Shown here: positions 28,338 to 37,287 of the stretch, piece by piece
Layout of the letters: each line of letters begins with the position of its first letter
Position numbering within the stretch: the first letter of the stretch is position 1
From: an uncultured Bryobacterales bacterium
GTDB lineage: Bacteria; Acidobacteriota; Terriglobia; Bryobacterales; Bryobacteraceae
Assembly: GCA_937959285.1 (NCBI GenBank)
Contig: CALGAR010000089.1
Location: forward strand, 34,470 to 98,469
DNA: 64,000 nt
Reading direction: 5' to 3'
Translations under genes and position numbers: made by a program
The notes under the pieces: model-generated
Told to the model about the DNA's origin: nothing
The model's database searches: none
Seen by the model: only the letters and a program-made list of their open reading frames with translations

Positions 28338-31300
28338 ATGATTGGCCAGATCCTCCGCTTCACCCTACACCAGCGCTTTATTACCATCGCACTCGCTCTC
28401 GCATTGATCGGCTTGGGTATCTACTCATTCCAGCAGCTCAAGATCGAAGCTTACCCGGACATTTCCGATACTCAGGTGGTCGTGATCACAACTCTGCCCG
28501 GCAACGCCGCCGAGGAGATGGAGCAGCAGGTAACGGTTCCGATCGAGCGCGCTCTGAACAGCGTTCCGAACGTGATTGCCAGGCGCTCGCGCACCATCTA
28601 CGGCTTATCGGTAGTGGAACTCACGTTTGCATATGGCACGGACGATTATTTCGCGCGGCAAGTCGTTCTTGAAAAGCTCAGGGATGCGGTATTGCCTCCG
28701 GGGGCTCAACCTTCGCTCGGCCCGCTGTCGACACCGATCGGCGAGCTGTTTCGCTACCGAATTGAAGCGCCAAAGGGATTTGACGAGATCCAGATTCGGG
28801 AGCTACAGGACTGGGTGATTGCCCCGCGTCTTCTCCAGGTGCCCGGCGTGGCGGATGTGATCTCCTTCGGAGGGTTGGTCAAGCAGTATCAGATCGAAGT
28901 AGACCCTTTGGCTCTGGAGAAGTACGGCTTCAGCATCTCTCGGATCGCAGACGCTGTCAACGCCAATAACCGCAATGCGGGCGGAGCCTTGCTCGATAAC
29001 CGGCAACAGTCTATGGTCGTTCGAGGCGTCGGTTTAATTCGGTCCACGGAGGATATCGAGAACATCGTCCTTTCCGCTGAAGGAGGGACACCGGTTTACG
29101 TTCGGGATGTGGGGCGGGTCAAAATCGGGGCGGCGCCACCAACCGGCATCTTCGGCGTTGATCAGAAAACCGGCGGCGTCGAGGGCATTGTCCTGATGCG
29201 GCGCGGCGAGAATCCGTCCGAAGTCCTTCAGCGAGTTGGATCGGAAATCGACCGGTTGAACGCAGAACGGTTGCCTAAGGGAGTCCGCATCACTCCCATT
29301 TACGACCGGCGGGAACTGGTCAATAACACACTTCGAACGGTGACGAAAACCCTGTCGGAAGGCCTTGTGATTGTGGTCGGTGTGCTGTTCCTATTCTTGG
29401 GCAGCATCCGAGCGGCGCTTCTGACCGCCCTCACCATTCCGCTGGCATTGCTGTTCGCTTTCATTTGTATGCATTTGGCGGGTGTACCCGCGAATCTGCT
29501 AAGTCTCGGGGCGCTCGATTTCGGCATTATCGTCGACGGCGCTCTGGTAATGGTGGAGCATATTGTCCATCGACTGTCTCACCCGGATCACGAAGGGCAA
29601 AGCGCCTTCGAAAGGATTCGCGCCGCCGCTCTGGAAATTGAGCGGCCGATCTCCTTCTCGATGCTGATCCTGGTGTCCGCCTACCTGCCGTTGTTCACGC
29701 TGGAGCGAGTGGAGCGGCGCCTGTTCACTCCGATGGCTTTCACCGTCTGTGCCGCACTGGTCGGGTCGATGTTGATTGCGCTCACCTTGATCCCTGTGCT
29801 CTCCACATACCTCTTCCGCCATGGTGCGAGAAGCTGGAACAATCCGTTGTTCCAATGGACTTATAACGGTTACGTCTACCTCTTGCAACGGACCGTCCCG
29901 CGTTCGGGATTAGTGGTTGTTATAGCGGGTATTGTCGTTGCGGGCGCCTTCGCGATCGCTGGGCTGTTAGGCACGGAGTTCCTCCCTCAGCTCGACGAAG
30001 GTGTCATCTGGGTTCGCGCCAATCTGCCGCCAGGGACCTCTCTGCAGAAATCGGCAGAGATTGCTTCCGACGTCAGACGCCTGATCAGCCAGTCGCCCGA
30101 GGTGAAGCTGGTTGCATCTCAGACGGGCAGGAATGACTCGGGGACAGACCCCTTCGGTCCCAACCGGAACGAGTTCCTAGTTACCTTGAAGCCCTATGAT
30201 CAGTGGCCGTCAGGAAAAAAGAAGGCAGACCTCATCGAAGAGCTGAGAGACCGGATCCGGAAGAACATCCCCGGTATAACGCTCAACTTCACACAACCAA
30301 TCATTGACACCGTCACCGAGTCCGTGACCGGTTCCTCCGCGGACCTGGCGGTCATCCTGACTGGGAGCGACCTTGACGAATTGCGCCGCATCGGGCGGCA
30401 GACTTTGGCCCTGATCGAGAAGGTGCCGGGCGCCGCGGATACGGCCATAGAGCAAGAACCGGACCAGGTACAGCTAAGGGTTTTGATCGACCGGCGCCGC
30501 GCAGCGCGTTATGGGCTCAATGTGGAAGATCTGCAAACTTTGATCGAAATGGGCATCGGCGGCAAGCCGGTCGGCACCTTCTTTGAAGGCGAGCGGCGGT
30601 TTGACATCACGGCGCGATACGCAGCGTCCTCCCGCGAAAATATTCCCGCTCTTGGTTCCATGTTGGTCCGGTCCTCGAGCGGCGCCCGCATCCCTCAATC
30701 CGACTTGTCCGAAATTCGTGTAGTCAAAGGCGCCAGCATCATCGCCCGCCGCGAGAACGAGCGCCAGATTACCGTGCGGACCAACATTCGAGGGCGGGAT
30801 CAGGGAAGTTTCGTTCGCGAAGCGCAACGCCGCTTTGCTCGTGAGATCCGATTGCCGGAAGGATACCGGGTGGAGTGGGGCGGCCAGTTCGAGAATCTGG
30901 AGCGCGCCAGGCGAAGACTCAGCATTGTGCTGCCGATGACGGTGGCGCTGATTTTTGCGTTATTGTTCATGGCTTTCGGATCCGCCATCGAAGCTGGACT
31001 TGTTCTAATGAACGTGCCCTTTTCGCTTGTAGGGGGCATCCTGCTGCTATGGCTGCGAGGAATTAATTTAAGTGTCTCCGCCGCGGTGGGATTCATCAGT
31101 CTTTTTGGCGTCGCAGTCATGAGCGGAGTGCTTCTGATCTCAGAAATCGGGCGCCGGCGCGAAGAAGGCGTCGGCCTGGAGCGGGCTGTGATCGAGGGTG
31201 CAAGAGCCGAGATCAGACCCGTGCTGATGATGGTGGTTGTTGCGTTGCTTGGCATGGTTCCGGCAGCGCGTGCTGTTGGAATCGGATCTGATGTACAACG

Positions 31301-31433
31301 CCCGCTCGCCACTGTGGTGGTTGGAGGACTTGCCTCGACCCTCGTGCTCACTCTGCTCGTCTTGCCAAGTCTGTATTATCTGGTTGAAAAGCTGCGCGCC
31401 CGGGGCGGACAAACGCTGGAATATGAGGCGTGA
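28338..31433 (+). CDS. czcA: Heavy-metal efflux RND pump, CzcA/CusA family
   Basis: Inner-membrane proton-driven pump of 1031 residues with twelve predicted helices and two large periplasmic loops. The family signature in TM4 is complete: D394-F-G-I-I-V-D400-G-A-L-V-M-V-E407, the D-x5-D-x6-E proton-relay motif that separates HME-type pumps from drug-type RND pumps. The residue after E407 is His where Asn is usual. The N-terminal QLKIEAYPDISDTQVVVIT and GLLGTEFLPQLDEGVIWVRA are typical. It completes a czcCBA operon divergent from a two-component system. Whether it exports Zn/Co/Cd, Cu/Ag or Ni cannot be decided without modelling the metal path. Confidence 0.95.
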   Translation: MIGQILRFTLHQRFITIALALALIGLGIYSFQQLKIEAYPDISDTQVVVITTLPGNAAEEMEQQVTVPIERALNSVPNVIARRSRTIYGLSVVELTFAYGTDDYFARQVVLEKLRDAVLPPGAQPSLGPLSTPIGELFRYRIEAPKGFDEIQIRELQDWVIAPRLLQVPGVADVISFGGLVKQYQIEVDPLALEKYGFSISRIADAVNANNRNAGGALLDNRQQSMVVRGVGLIRSTEDIENIVLSAEGGTPVYVRDVGRVKIGAAPPTGIFGVDQKTGGVEGIVLMRRGENPSEVLQRVGSEIDRLNAERLPKGVRITPIYDRRELVNNTLRTVTKTLSEGLVIVVGVLFLFLGSIRAALLTALTIPLALLFAFICMHLAGVPANLLSLGALDFGIIVDGALVMVEHIVHRLSHPDHEGQSAFERIRAAALEIERPISFSMLILVSAYLPLFTLERVERRLFTPMAFTVCAALVGSMLIALTLIPVLSTYLFRHGARSWNNPLFQWTYNGYVYLLQRTVPRSGLVVVIAGIVVAGAFAIAGLLGTEFLPQLDEGVIWVRANLPPGTSLQKSAEIASDVRRLISQSPEVKLVASQTGRNDSGTDPFGPNRNEFLVTLKPYDQWPSGKKKADLIEELRDRIRKNIPGITLNFTQPIIDTVTESVTGSSADLAVILTGSDLDELRRIGRQTLALIEKVPGAADTAIEQEPDQVQLRVLIDRRRAARYGLNVEDLQTLIEMGIGGKPVGTFFEGERRFDITARYAASSRENIPALGSMLVRSSSGARIPQSDLSEIRVVKGASIIARRENERQITVRTNIRGRDQGSFVREAQRRFAREIRLPEGYRVEWGGQFENLERARRRLSIVLPMTVALIFALLFMAFGSAIEAGLVLMNVPFSLVGGILLLWLRGINLSVSAAVGFISLFGVAVMSGVLLISEIGRRREEGVGLERAVIEGARAEIRPVLMMVVVALLGMVPAARAVGIGSDVQRPLATVVVGGLASTLVLTLLVLPSLYYLVEKLRARGGQTLEYEA

Positions 31434-31472
31434 TACGACGAGCGATGGCGATACGGGCAGCGCTGAAGTTGT

Positions 31473-33086
31473 TCAATGTGCTGCGGTGTTCAATCGATCG
31501 GAATTGATGAGCGGCAAATCGGCAATAATCGGGTGGTGGTCTGAAATCTTGTCCGGCACCGCCTCGTTGAGATCGGCCAGCGTCAGGGGATAGTGGGGCG
31601 CAAACCAGTAGCTTTGATGCGCCTCTCTTGGATCATGCGTTTGAGGCGCTATCAAAATCCAGTCGACTTTGAAACGTCCCATTAAGCCGCCGTAGTCGCG
31701 CTTGAAGCACAGGGTCGGCGCAAATCCTTTTGCGGCTCGTTGGTTGGAATTGCCCAGGGTGCTGCCGCGTCCGTTGCCCGAGCGGACAGGGTCTCCACGA
31801 AAGTCGAAGCTGCGGCCATCGTCGAAGCGAAACTTCTCCACCCGTTTGAACAGACCCGATTCCCCATTTGGAGCTACGAAAGGAATGTGCATGGCGGTTG
31901 GGTCGAGGTAATTCTTGACGTAGTTGGACGGCATGACAAACATATTTGGAATGGTCAAGGGAGTAAACCAGGAGATGGCCTGAGAAACCCAAAATCGCGG
32001 ATTCTGCAGGCGTTTGGCAATCTCCCTCCTGATCGACGTTGGCGCTCCGTCTGATCCGGTCGTGTTCAAATCTCCGCCGATAATCACGGGATTCTTCTCG
32101 TGCCTGATGTGCGCGAGGAGTTCTTCCATTTGTTTCCGTCTGCACGGTGGCAGGCACCGGCTCTCGAGGTGAGGCGCAACGATCGTAACGAAACCGGTCG
32201 GAGACTCGGGAACGGCTATTTCGACGATCAGAGCCATTCTGCCGCCGTGACGGACTTCCCGTGTAATGCGTTCGAGGAAGATTCTGTAGGCGGCGAACCG
32301 ACGGCCTCTTTCGAGCTTGGCAATTTCCTCCTTCTCCTTGCCGTACCAGTCATAGCAGGGTTGGAAGCGATAGATTCGTGCGCCGTGGATGGGATACCTG
32401 GTCAAGATGGCCGTGCCATGGAGGCCCCGATACCGCGCTGGGTCAACTTCCATGTCCCGTTTGAGCCTCTCGGTCAGTTCCTTGTCGGGGGTTACGAGTC
32501 TTTCCGTACCGATATACAAACTGTCTATCTCAATGAACTCAACGCCGAACGCGTAGTTCATGTTCAGACTGCGGGCAAGCTCTCCGGCCACGTCCCGATA
32601 GGCCGACCGCGTCATTCCGAAGTCAACTTCGTTCAGTATGACCACGTCGCTTTCCTGCAACATGATCGACTGGCGGTATGCTTCGGAGGCATTGGCTGTA
32701 TTGGATGAATCCTGGGCGCTTACCAGAGTGTGGAACTTCTGCGGGTCTCCCAAGGCATCCCGAATGTAGCCGTAGTTTGAACCACGCTCAATGTTCCACA
32801 CAGCAACTCGAAGCAGTGGACCAAGCTTGTGCCGCACCGGCCGGATGGGTCGGACACCCTGTCTGTAAGCCGCGTTGCTCACAAACGGCGTTTCGAGCAG
32901 GAGCCTGTAGCGTTGACCCAGTTCTCCCTCCGGCGTTTGCACTCCGGAAAGCGTGACGAGCTCTTTGAAGGAAAGAAGGCCAGGGGCGGAATCAGGGAGA
33001 GGCTGGACCGCTTGCGGCGAAGCAAGCAGCGGAACGAGAACGACGGCGCAAAGAATGCTCCGACCCGTGAAGCCTGAGGAGATCAT
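31473..33086 (-). CDS. Exported endonuclease/exonuclease/phosphatase-family protein
   Basis: A 537-residue protein with a signal peptide (MISSGFTGRSILCAVVLVPL, then LASPQA). The EEP fold is marked by RVAVWNIERGSNYG near the start of the domain, VVILNEVDFGMTRSAY (catalytic Glu), GTAILTRYPI, HLESRC, VIIGGDLNTTG (catalytic Asp/Asn) and DWILI before the C-terminal His region. Members act on nucleic acids, inositol phosphates or sphingomyelin. The N-terminal 80 residues and some insertions are not recognised. The ATG at 33086 is chosen because the signal peptide begins there; the frame stays open 43 codons further upstream without export features. It is convergent with czcA. Confidence 0.8.
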   Translation of the reverse strand: MISSGFTGRSILCAVVLVPLLASPQAVQPLPDSAPGLLSFKELVTLSGVQTPEGELGQRYRLLLETPFVSNAAYRQGVRPIRPVRHKLGPLLRVAVWNIERGSNYGYIRDALGDPQKFHTLVSAQDSSNTANASEAYRQSIMLQESDVVILNEVDFGMTRSAYRDVAGELARSLNMNYAFGVEFIEIDSLYIGTERLVTPDKELTERLKRDMEVDPARYRGLHGTAILTRYPIHGARIYRFQPCYDWYGKEKEEIAKLERGRRFAAYRIFLERITREVRHGGRMALIVEIAVPESPTGFVTIVAPHLESRCLPPCRRKQMEELLAHIRHEKNPVIIGGDLNTTGSDGAPTSIRREIAKRLQNPRFWVSQAISWFTPLTIPNMFVMPSNYVKNYLDPTAMHIPFVAPNGESGLFKRVEKFRFDDGRSFDFRGDPVRSGNGRGSTLGNSNQRAAKGFAPTLCFKRDYGGLMGRFKVDWILIAPQTHDPREAHQSYWFAPHYPLTLADLNEAVPDKISDHHPIIADLPLINSDRLNTAAH

Positions 33087-33383
33087 GGGTGCATAAACAC
33101 GAACTTCGCGAGCGCTTACACCCGCTCGAAAGTGCTTCCGTTCCCTATACGAAGCGCGGTTGACAACTGTTTCCTGCCACGTGCGCCTTGCCTGAGAATA
33201 GCGATCGAGCATCACTGATGGCGGATTTGGAATAGCTCAGACGAGCATTCTCTTCGGCTCATCGTATTCGCTTGCGCTGCCGCAACTCTGGCCTTGGGAG
33301 GAGGCCGAAACATTCCGGTACACCAAGCCGTCTACTGCACGAGGTTCAGGGGTATGCGTCGATTCTTTCATCCGGGAGGCATT
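33087..33383. other. 297-base intergenic region between divergent genes
   Basis: It lies between the starts of the EEP-family gene (minus) and the PA2779-like gene (plus), so it must carry both promoters. A TTGACA (33160-33165) lacks a good -10 partner. No RNA gene, repeat or further gene is recognised. Confidence 0.5.
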
Positions 33384-33782
33384 ATGCGGCTATTTCCGCA
33401 GCGGCCGCTGGCCGCACTGACGACAGCAGCTATGTTGATGACCTTCGCAGCTCCTACGACTGCGTATAGCCAGGAGCACGTAGTTCCGCTATCCGAGGTT
33501 TATGGCAAGTTGCAGGCCAGAAGTGAAGAAAGGGCCAAAAACCTGGAGGACATCAACCGGGTCATTTCTCATCCAGTCGTGCAGGATACGCTGCGGAAAG
33601 CCAACGTTAATCAGGAGCAGGCGCAGAGGGCTATCGCTCAGTTGAACGACGAAGAGCTCTCACGGCTTGCCGACCGAGCCCGAGCCGTGGAGCAGGATGT
33701 CGAAGGCGGACAGGTGGTTCTGATACTCGCCCTCATCGGCATTGCTGCTGTGATCATCGCTCTGATCGTAGTCTTCGCGTAG
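33384..33782 (+). CDS. PA2779-like small exported/membrane protein
   Basis: A 132-residue protein with an N-terminal signal or membrane segment (PLAALTTAAMLMTFAAPTTA, then YSQ) and a C-terminal hydrophobic helix (VVLILALIGIAAVIIALIVV). Between them is a helical segment (VVQDTLRKANVNQEQAQRAI, then LNDEELSRLADRARAVEQD) like that of the PA2779 family, where the region reads as a gain of position-specific Val/Ala and a LSDAE-type turn. The start is fixed by GGGAGG 8 bases before the ATG. It faces, 15 bases away, the end of the barrel gene of a PA2778-like peptidase operon, which fits the known PA2778/PA2779 neighbourhood. Function is unknown. Confidence 0.72.
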   Translation: MRLFPQRPLAALTTAAMLMTFAAPTTAYSQEHVVPLSEVYGKLQARSEERAKNLEDINRVISHPVVQDTLRKANVNQEQAQRAIAQLNDEELSRLADRARAVEQDVEGGQVVLILALIGIAAVIIALIVVFA

Positions 33783-33797
33783 CGCCAGTTCAAGACA

Positions 33798-35372
33798 CTA
33801 TCGGGATACGGCCGTGTAGAAGACGTCGCCGCCATTTCGCAGGTCTCTGCCGTAGACCAGTCGAACCGTTAGCGAACGCATGACGGTGACACTCGCTTGA
33901 AGGCCTGTTCCGTAAAGCCACCCTTGAGATCCGAACTGGTGTGACCGGTCGGAGATACGTCCGACGTCAAAGAATGGGCCCGTTCTTACCGTGAAGAAGG
34001 GAAGCCGGAAAACCGGGTAGGTGAAGTCGCTCTGAATAAGGGTGAAGGTGGTCCCAAGCGGTGCGCTTCCCTTTTTCCCGTCTCTGGCCCCGGCGCGGCT
34101 GCGCAGCCAAAGGTCGTTGTCGCGCTCCATGCCCAACTGGAAGTATTGATCAAAGAGAACCCGCCCGAAGGTGGCGCCAGCGAGAGTGTGCGCTGTCAGG
34201 AGCCATCCCTCTTCGTTTGTTCCGGGTCGCCAGGCGGCGCTCAATCCCCCCTCTGTGATAAGAAAGCGCGAGGGTGCGCCGGTCAGTACACGCCCGGGCG
34301 TGAGCTGCGCGTGAACGTCTATACGGGCGCGGCGCTCGGGCCAGCGATGGAGCTCATAGGCCAGGCGATTCGGCATCTCGAAAGACCAGCCATCAGCAAA
34401 TACCGGGTTGCCGTCATGTTGTCCGTACCTGCGGTTTGTAATCTGCAGGCCGGTGGTCCAGCTCAGCTTTTCGCTGACCGCGATATCAACGTGCACGCCC
34501 GCCTCGTATCTCCGCAGCAACAGGCTTTCGAGGCCGCCCGGCTGTCCGCGGTACGTCGATGTGACATCCCAGTCTTCATCTCGCATGTCCAAGCTAAGCG
34601 AATACTTGAATCGTGGATCCGTGCGAAGGAAGCCGGAAAAGGCGGCTGCAATGCGGCGCTTGTTGGGATCCCACCGCCATAGTGAGGTGAAGTCCATCGC
34701 GCGCCGGCCGATGTTGCGGCGATCGATATGGATGGCCTGGTAGGGAAGTCCTCGGAGCATCGGCGCAAGCTTCCATAACCATCCGCGTGATGAATGCTCG
34801 GCAGGCAGGTAGCGAAAGGCCAGATCAAAGCGGTCGCCGGATTGAGGAGTGAGAGTCCACTGATAGGTCGACAGCACACCCAAGCGATCGAGATTGGACT
34901 CCGTTGCCCGAAGACGGTCCAGAGTGAGCAACTGCCCGGGCGAGATCATGATGGAACGGTCTCTCAGAATGTCCGCGACATTTAGCGGAGGCTCGATGTG
35001 AAGGTTCTGGATCAGTGGCTTTCCGATCTGGTTCCAATATTTGAGGGCTGCCGGCAAGTTGCGCTCCATCAGATAGAGGGCCGCAAGAAAGTCGTTGGCG
35101 TAGCGGTGTTTGGGATTCCGCCGCAGAGCTTGGCGCAGGCGCTGCTTGGCAAGGCTGGTATCCTTGCGCCGGTAGGCCAGACCCGCCATCTCCACGAGGA
35201 ATCGTTCGTCAGCGGGATAGGCTCGCCTTCCCTGATCAAGGATGGATTCCGCCTCCTCCACGCGGCCCAAACGGGCGAGCTCGAGGCCGTGCTTCAGAAT
35301 CTCGTCTGCGGACGCCTGTTTCGACTGGCCCGGGATAGGTAGCAGCAGGGCGAGTAGCAGGAGCAGATTCAT
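33798..35372 (-). CDS. TPR / POTRA-like / beta-barrel outer-membrane protein
   Basis: A 524-residue protein with a signal peptide (MNLLLLLALLLPIPGQSKQ). Tetratricopeptide-like helices span about 20-125 (ILDQGRRAYPADERFLVEMA; RLRQALRRNPKHRYANDFLA). A POTRA-like segment follows at about 130-195 (LLTLDRLRATESNLDRLGVL, then a beta-rich stretch). The remainder to residue 524 alternates beta strands as in an outer-membrane barrel; the C-terminal part (FFTVRTGPFFDVGRISD; LYGTGLQASVTVMRSLTVRL) resembles the Omp85/TamA end, although the last residue is Arg, not Phe. The ATG overlaps the peptidase stop as ATGA. The assignment is by architecture only; its role, for example assembly or export of a surface product, is inferred. 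Confidence 0.7.
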   Translation of the reverse strand: MNLLLLLALLLPIPGQSKQASADEILKHGLELARLGRVEEAESILDQGRRAYPADERFLVEMAGLAYRRKDTSLAKQRLRQALRRNPKHRYANDFLAALYLMERNLPAALKYWNQIGKPLIQNLHIEPPLNVADILRDRSIMISPGQLLTLDRLRATESNLDRLGVLSTYQWTLTPQSGDRFDLAFRYLPAEHSSRGWLWKLAPMLRGLPYQAIHIDRRNIGRRAMDFTSLWRWDPNKRRIAAAFSGFLRTDPRFKYSLSLDMRDEDWDVTSTYRGQPGGLESLLLRRYEAGVHVDIAVSEKLSWTTGLQITNRRYGQHDGNPVFADGWSFEMPNRLAYELHRWPERRARIDVHAQLTPGRVLTGAPSRFLITEGGLSAAWRPGTNEEGWLLTAHTLAGATFGRVLFDQYFQLGMERDNDLWLRSRAGARDGKKGSAPLGTTFTLIQSDFTYPVFRLPFFTVRTGPFFDVGRISDRSHQFGSQGWLYGTGLQASVTVMRSLTVRLVYGRDLRNGGDVFYTAVSR

Positions 35373-35965
35373 TGGGCGCTTGATTGCTGCCGCGGCACAG
35401 CCAGCATCGACCATTGCCCAGTGAGTTGCCAGCTTCGCAGAAAGCGCGCAGGTTCCTCGCGGATGAGCTTTCCGCGGGCCGGATCGTTTACGATCACAGC
35501 TTCTTCCGTGACGCCAACCACGACAACATAGTGCATCGGCCCGCGCCGTCCGGCTGGCGCAAGACACGTGATGACCGGCCTTCCTTTCTCAACGTGATGC
35601 CGCAGGTCCTGAAGTTCCCCATTGAAAATGAAAGCGGAAAAGCCATTGTCTTCCAGGTACTTCTTCAAAGCAGTCCCGGCGATGCTCTTGGCGTTTTCGC
35701 GGGCGAGCACACGATGAATTCTTTCGGCGTCGGAGGCGGCGGGGTCAATCCCCCGGCTGTAGCGCACCCAATACTGTATGACCATGGCGAGGGATGCGGA
35801 CCCGCAGCCGGCTGCTACCTGCTTCACATAGGGCACGTCGAGCCACTTTTGGCCCGAGGAGTCCCCGGAAACCAAGGCCACCGCGAGGAGTAAGGCGCTT
35901 GTGAGGATTCGTGGTACGTTCACGCAGACCGGCCTTACTATGGATGAATGTGAAGGCCGGTGCAT
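35369..35965 (-). CDS. C39-like (PA2778-type) exported cysteine peptidase
   Basis: A 198-residue protein with a signal peptide (VPRILTSALLLAVALVSG). The papain-like C39 triad is visible: Cys in VPYVKQVAAGCGSASLAMV, His in RRGPMHYVVVVGV and Asp in IVNDPARGKL. The pattern and size match the PA2778-type peptidases, which differ from bacteriocin-processing C39 domains in lacking an ABC transporter. The ATG at 35965 is used; a GTG at 35923 preceded by AAGG gives a tighter signal peptide and is the alternative. It is coupled by ATGA to the TPR-barrel gene and follows the glycosyltransferase gene by 37 bases, so the three may be co-transcribed. Confidence 0.82.
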   Translation of the reverse strand: MHRPSHSSIVRPVCVNVPRILTSALLLAVALVSGDSSGQKWLDVPYVKQVAAGCGSASLAMVIQYWVRYSRGIDPAASDAERIHRVLARENAKSIAGTALKKYLEDNGFSAFIFNGELQDLRHHVEKGRPVITCLAPAGRRGPMHYVVVVGVTEEAVIVNDPARGKLIREEPARFLRSWQLTGQWSMLAVPRQQSSAQ

Positions 35966-36002
35966 TTCACGCTCTTTGAGAATTTCAGCCGTGCTTTTTA
36001 TG

Positions 36003-37136
36003 TCAGCGCGATGCCATGGCATCCTGGATCAACGACCACATTCTGTCGACGATCCCATCCCAGGTGCTGTTTTCCAGGAGCGGCCTAACATCTTCGCGCC
36101 GGGCCTGCTGTTGGACAGAATCCGCGCGCAACAGGCGTTCAATCGCATCGACCCACGCCTCGGCGCCGTCGGCAATAATGACGACTCTTCGATACGCCGC
36201 GACGACATCGGGAACCGATGTGCTGACAACGTCCTTCCCGCCCGCCAGATACTCCAGAGTCTTCGTAGGGCTGATGTAACGCGTAGCTTTGTTGAGGGCG
36301 AACGGCATAGTGGCTACGTCGAAGCCCTTCAGGAACGCCGGCAGATCCTCATAACGCTGTTGTCCGAAATAGTGAATATTGGCCGCCTGCGGCAGTTCCG
36401 TTGGACTCACCTTTGCCGTCGGACCGATGAGGATCCATTGCCATTCCGGGCGGCGAGCCGCTACCTGAGTGATGAGCGGCCAGTCGATGCGCTCGTCGAG
36501 GACGCCGAAGTACCCGAGGCGAGGGGAGGAAAGCGAGGAGAGACGAGCCGGAATTGCTGTCCGCGGGTCAAAGACTTTCTGGTAATGACTGAGGTCGATG
36601 CCGCTAGGGAAACAATGTACGCGTGGATGCCTCGACTTTCGCGCCTCGTACAGTGATTTCCCGCCCGTGAATACAAGGTCCACCTGCTTCATCAATTGGA
36701 TTTCGCGCAAGCGTATCTCCTCGGTTCCGTCCCGGAAGCTTGTAAGATCGTCCATGCAGTCGTAGACAGACAGCGTTACTGCCGGCTTGGCCAGCGCGAC
36801 TAATTGATGTGCGCGAGGCGAGAAGACCCATAAGACGATCCGCGCCCAGGGTTGTGCGAGAAGTTGCGGGAGCAGGGGCCGCCACACTTCTGTGCCGGCG
36901 TCACCGGCGTGTCCTGGTAGGTGCGGGGGAAAAATTGGACGGAGAACTTTGACGCCGCTCTCGCCCTGCCGCTCTTGAAAATGCGGCCGCTCGACATCTT
37001 TCATTACCACCGGAGGCTCTACATACAGGACGTTGCAGCGGCGCGAGAATCGCGACATCAGTTGCTGGGGACGCTGCCAGACATGGTCCCAATTCAAATG
37101 TGCCAGGCACAGAAGGAGCAATTCTTGATCCCGCAT
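36003..37136 (-). CDS. Glycosyltransferase, GT4-like (GT-B fold)
   Basis: A 377-residue cytoplasmic or membrane-associated glycosyltransferase. The N-terminal signature HLNWDHVWQRPQQLMSRFSR is typical of a GT4-like group found in surface-polysaccharide clusters. The C-terminal donor-binding domain carries PRLGYFGVLDERIDWPLI and the equivalent of the E-x7-E region in KTLEYLAGGKDVVSTSVPDV, where the first Glu is kept. A good ribosome-binding site (AGGAAGGG) precedes the ATG. Donor and acceptor are unknown. It may head the peptidase/barrel operon, whose start follows 37 bases later. Confidence 0.87.
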   Translation of the reverse strand: MRDQELLLLCLAHLNWDHVWQRPQQLMSRFSRRCNVLYVEPPVVMKDVERPHFQERQGESGVKVLRPIFPPHLPGHAGDAGTEVWRPLLPQLLAQPWARIVLWVFSPRAHQLVALAKPAVTLSVYDCMDDLTSFRDGTEEIRLREIQLMKQVDLVFTGGKSLYEARKSRHPRVHCFPSGIDLSHYQKVFDPRTAIPARLSSLSSPRLGYFGVLDERIDWPLITQVAARRPEWQWILIGPTAKVSPTELPQAANIHYFGQQRYEDLPAFLKGFDVATMPFALNKATRYISPTKTLEYLAGGKDVVSTSVPDVVAAYRRVVIIADGAEAWVDAIERLLRADSVQQQARREDVRPLLENSTWDGIVDRMWSLIQDAMASR

Positions 37137-37176
37137 TGCACCCTTCCTGCCTGGTAGACGCCTTTACTGGATTCGA

Positions 37177-37287
37177 ATGTACTTGAAGGTGATGAACTTA
37201 GCGATCGCCCGCCTGAGGTTGCATTACAGGCTGACGGCAATAGACGATGTTTCTGGGGAGACTGTTTCAGAGACTCAGGCGATATGA
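37177..37287 (+). CDS. Possible 36-codon upstream frame coupled to the bestrophin gene
   Basis: An ATG-to-TGA frame of 36 codons (begins MYLKVMNLAIARLRLHYRL) ends with the TGA overlapping the bestrophin ATG by 4 bases (ATGA). The product is basic and amphipathic at first, acidic at the end. No ribosome-binding site is convincing and the bestrophin gene itself also lacks one, which is why coupling is worth noting. It may be chance. Confidence 0.3.
   Translation: MYLKVMNLAIARLRLHYRLTAIDDVSGETVSETQAI

Noticed and set aside
33160..33188. TTGACA as a sigma-70 -35 box
   Set aside because: No acceptable -10 hexamer at 16-18 bases on either strand.
36003..36022. Peptidase start at 36022 overlapping the glycosyltransferase end by 20 bases
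   Set aside because: The signal peptide lies further downstream; starts at 35965 or 35923 fit better.
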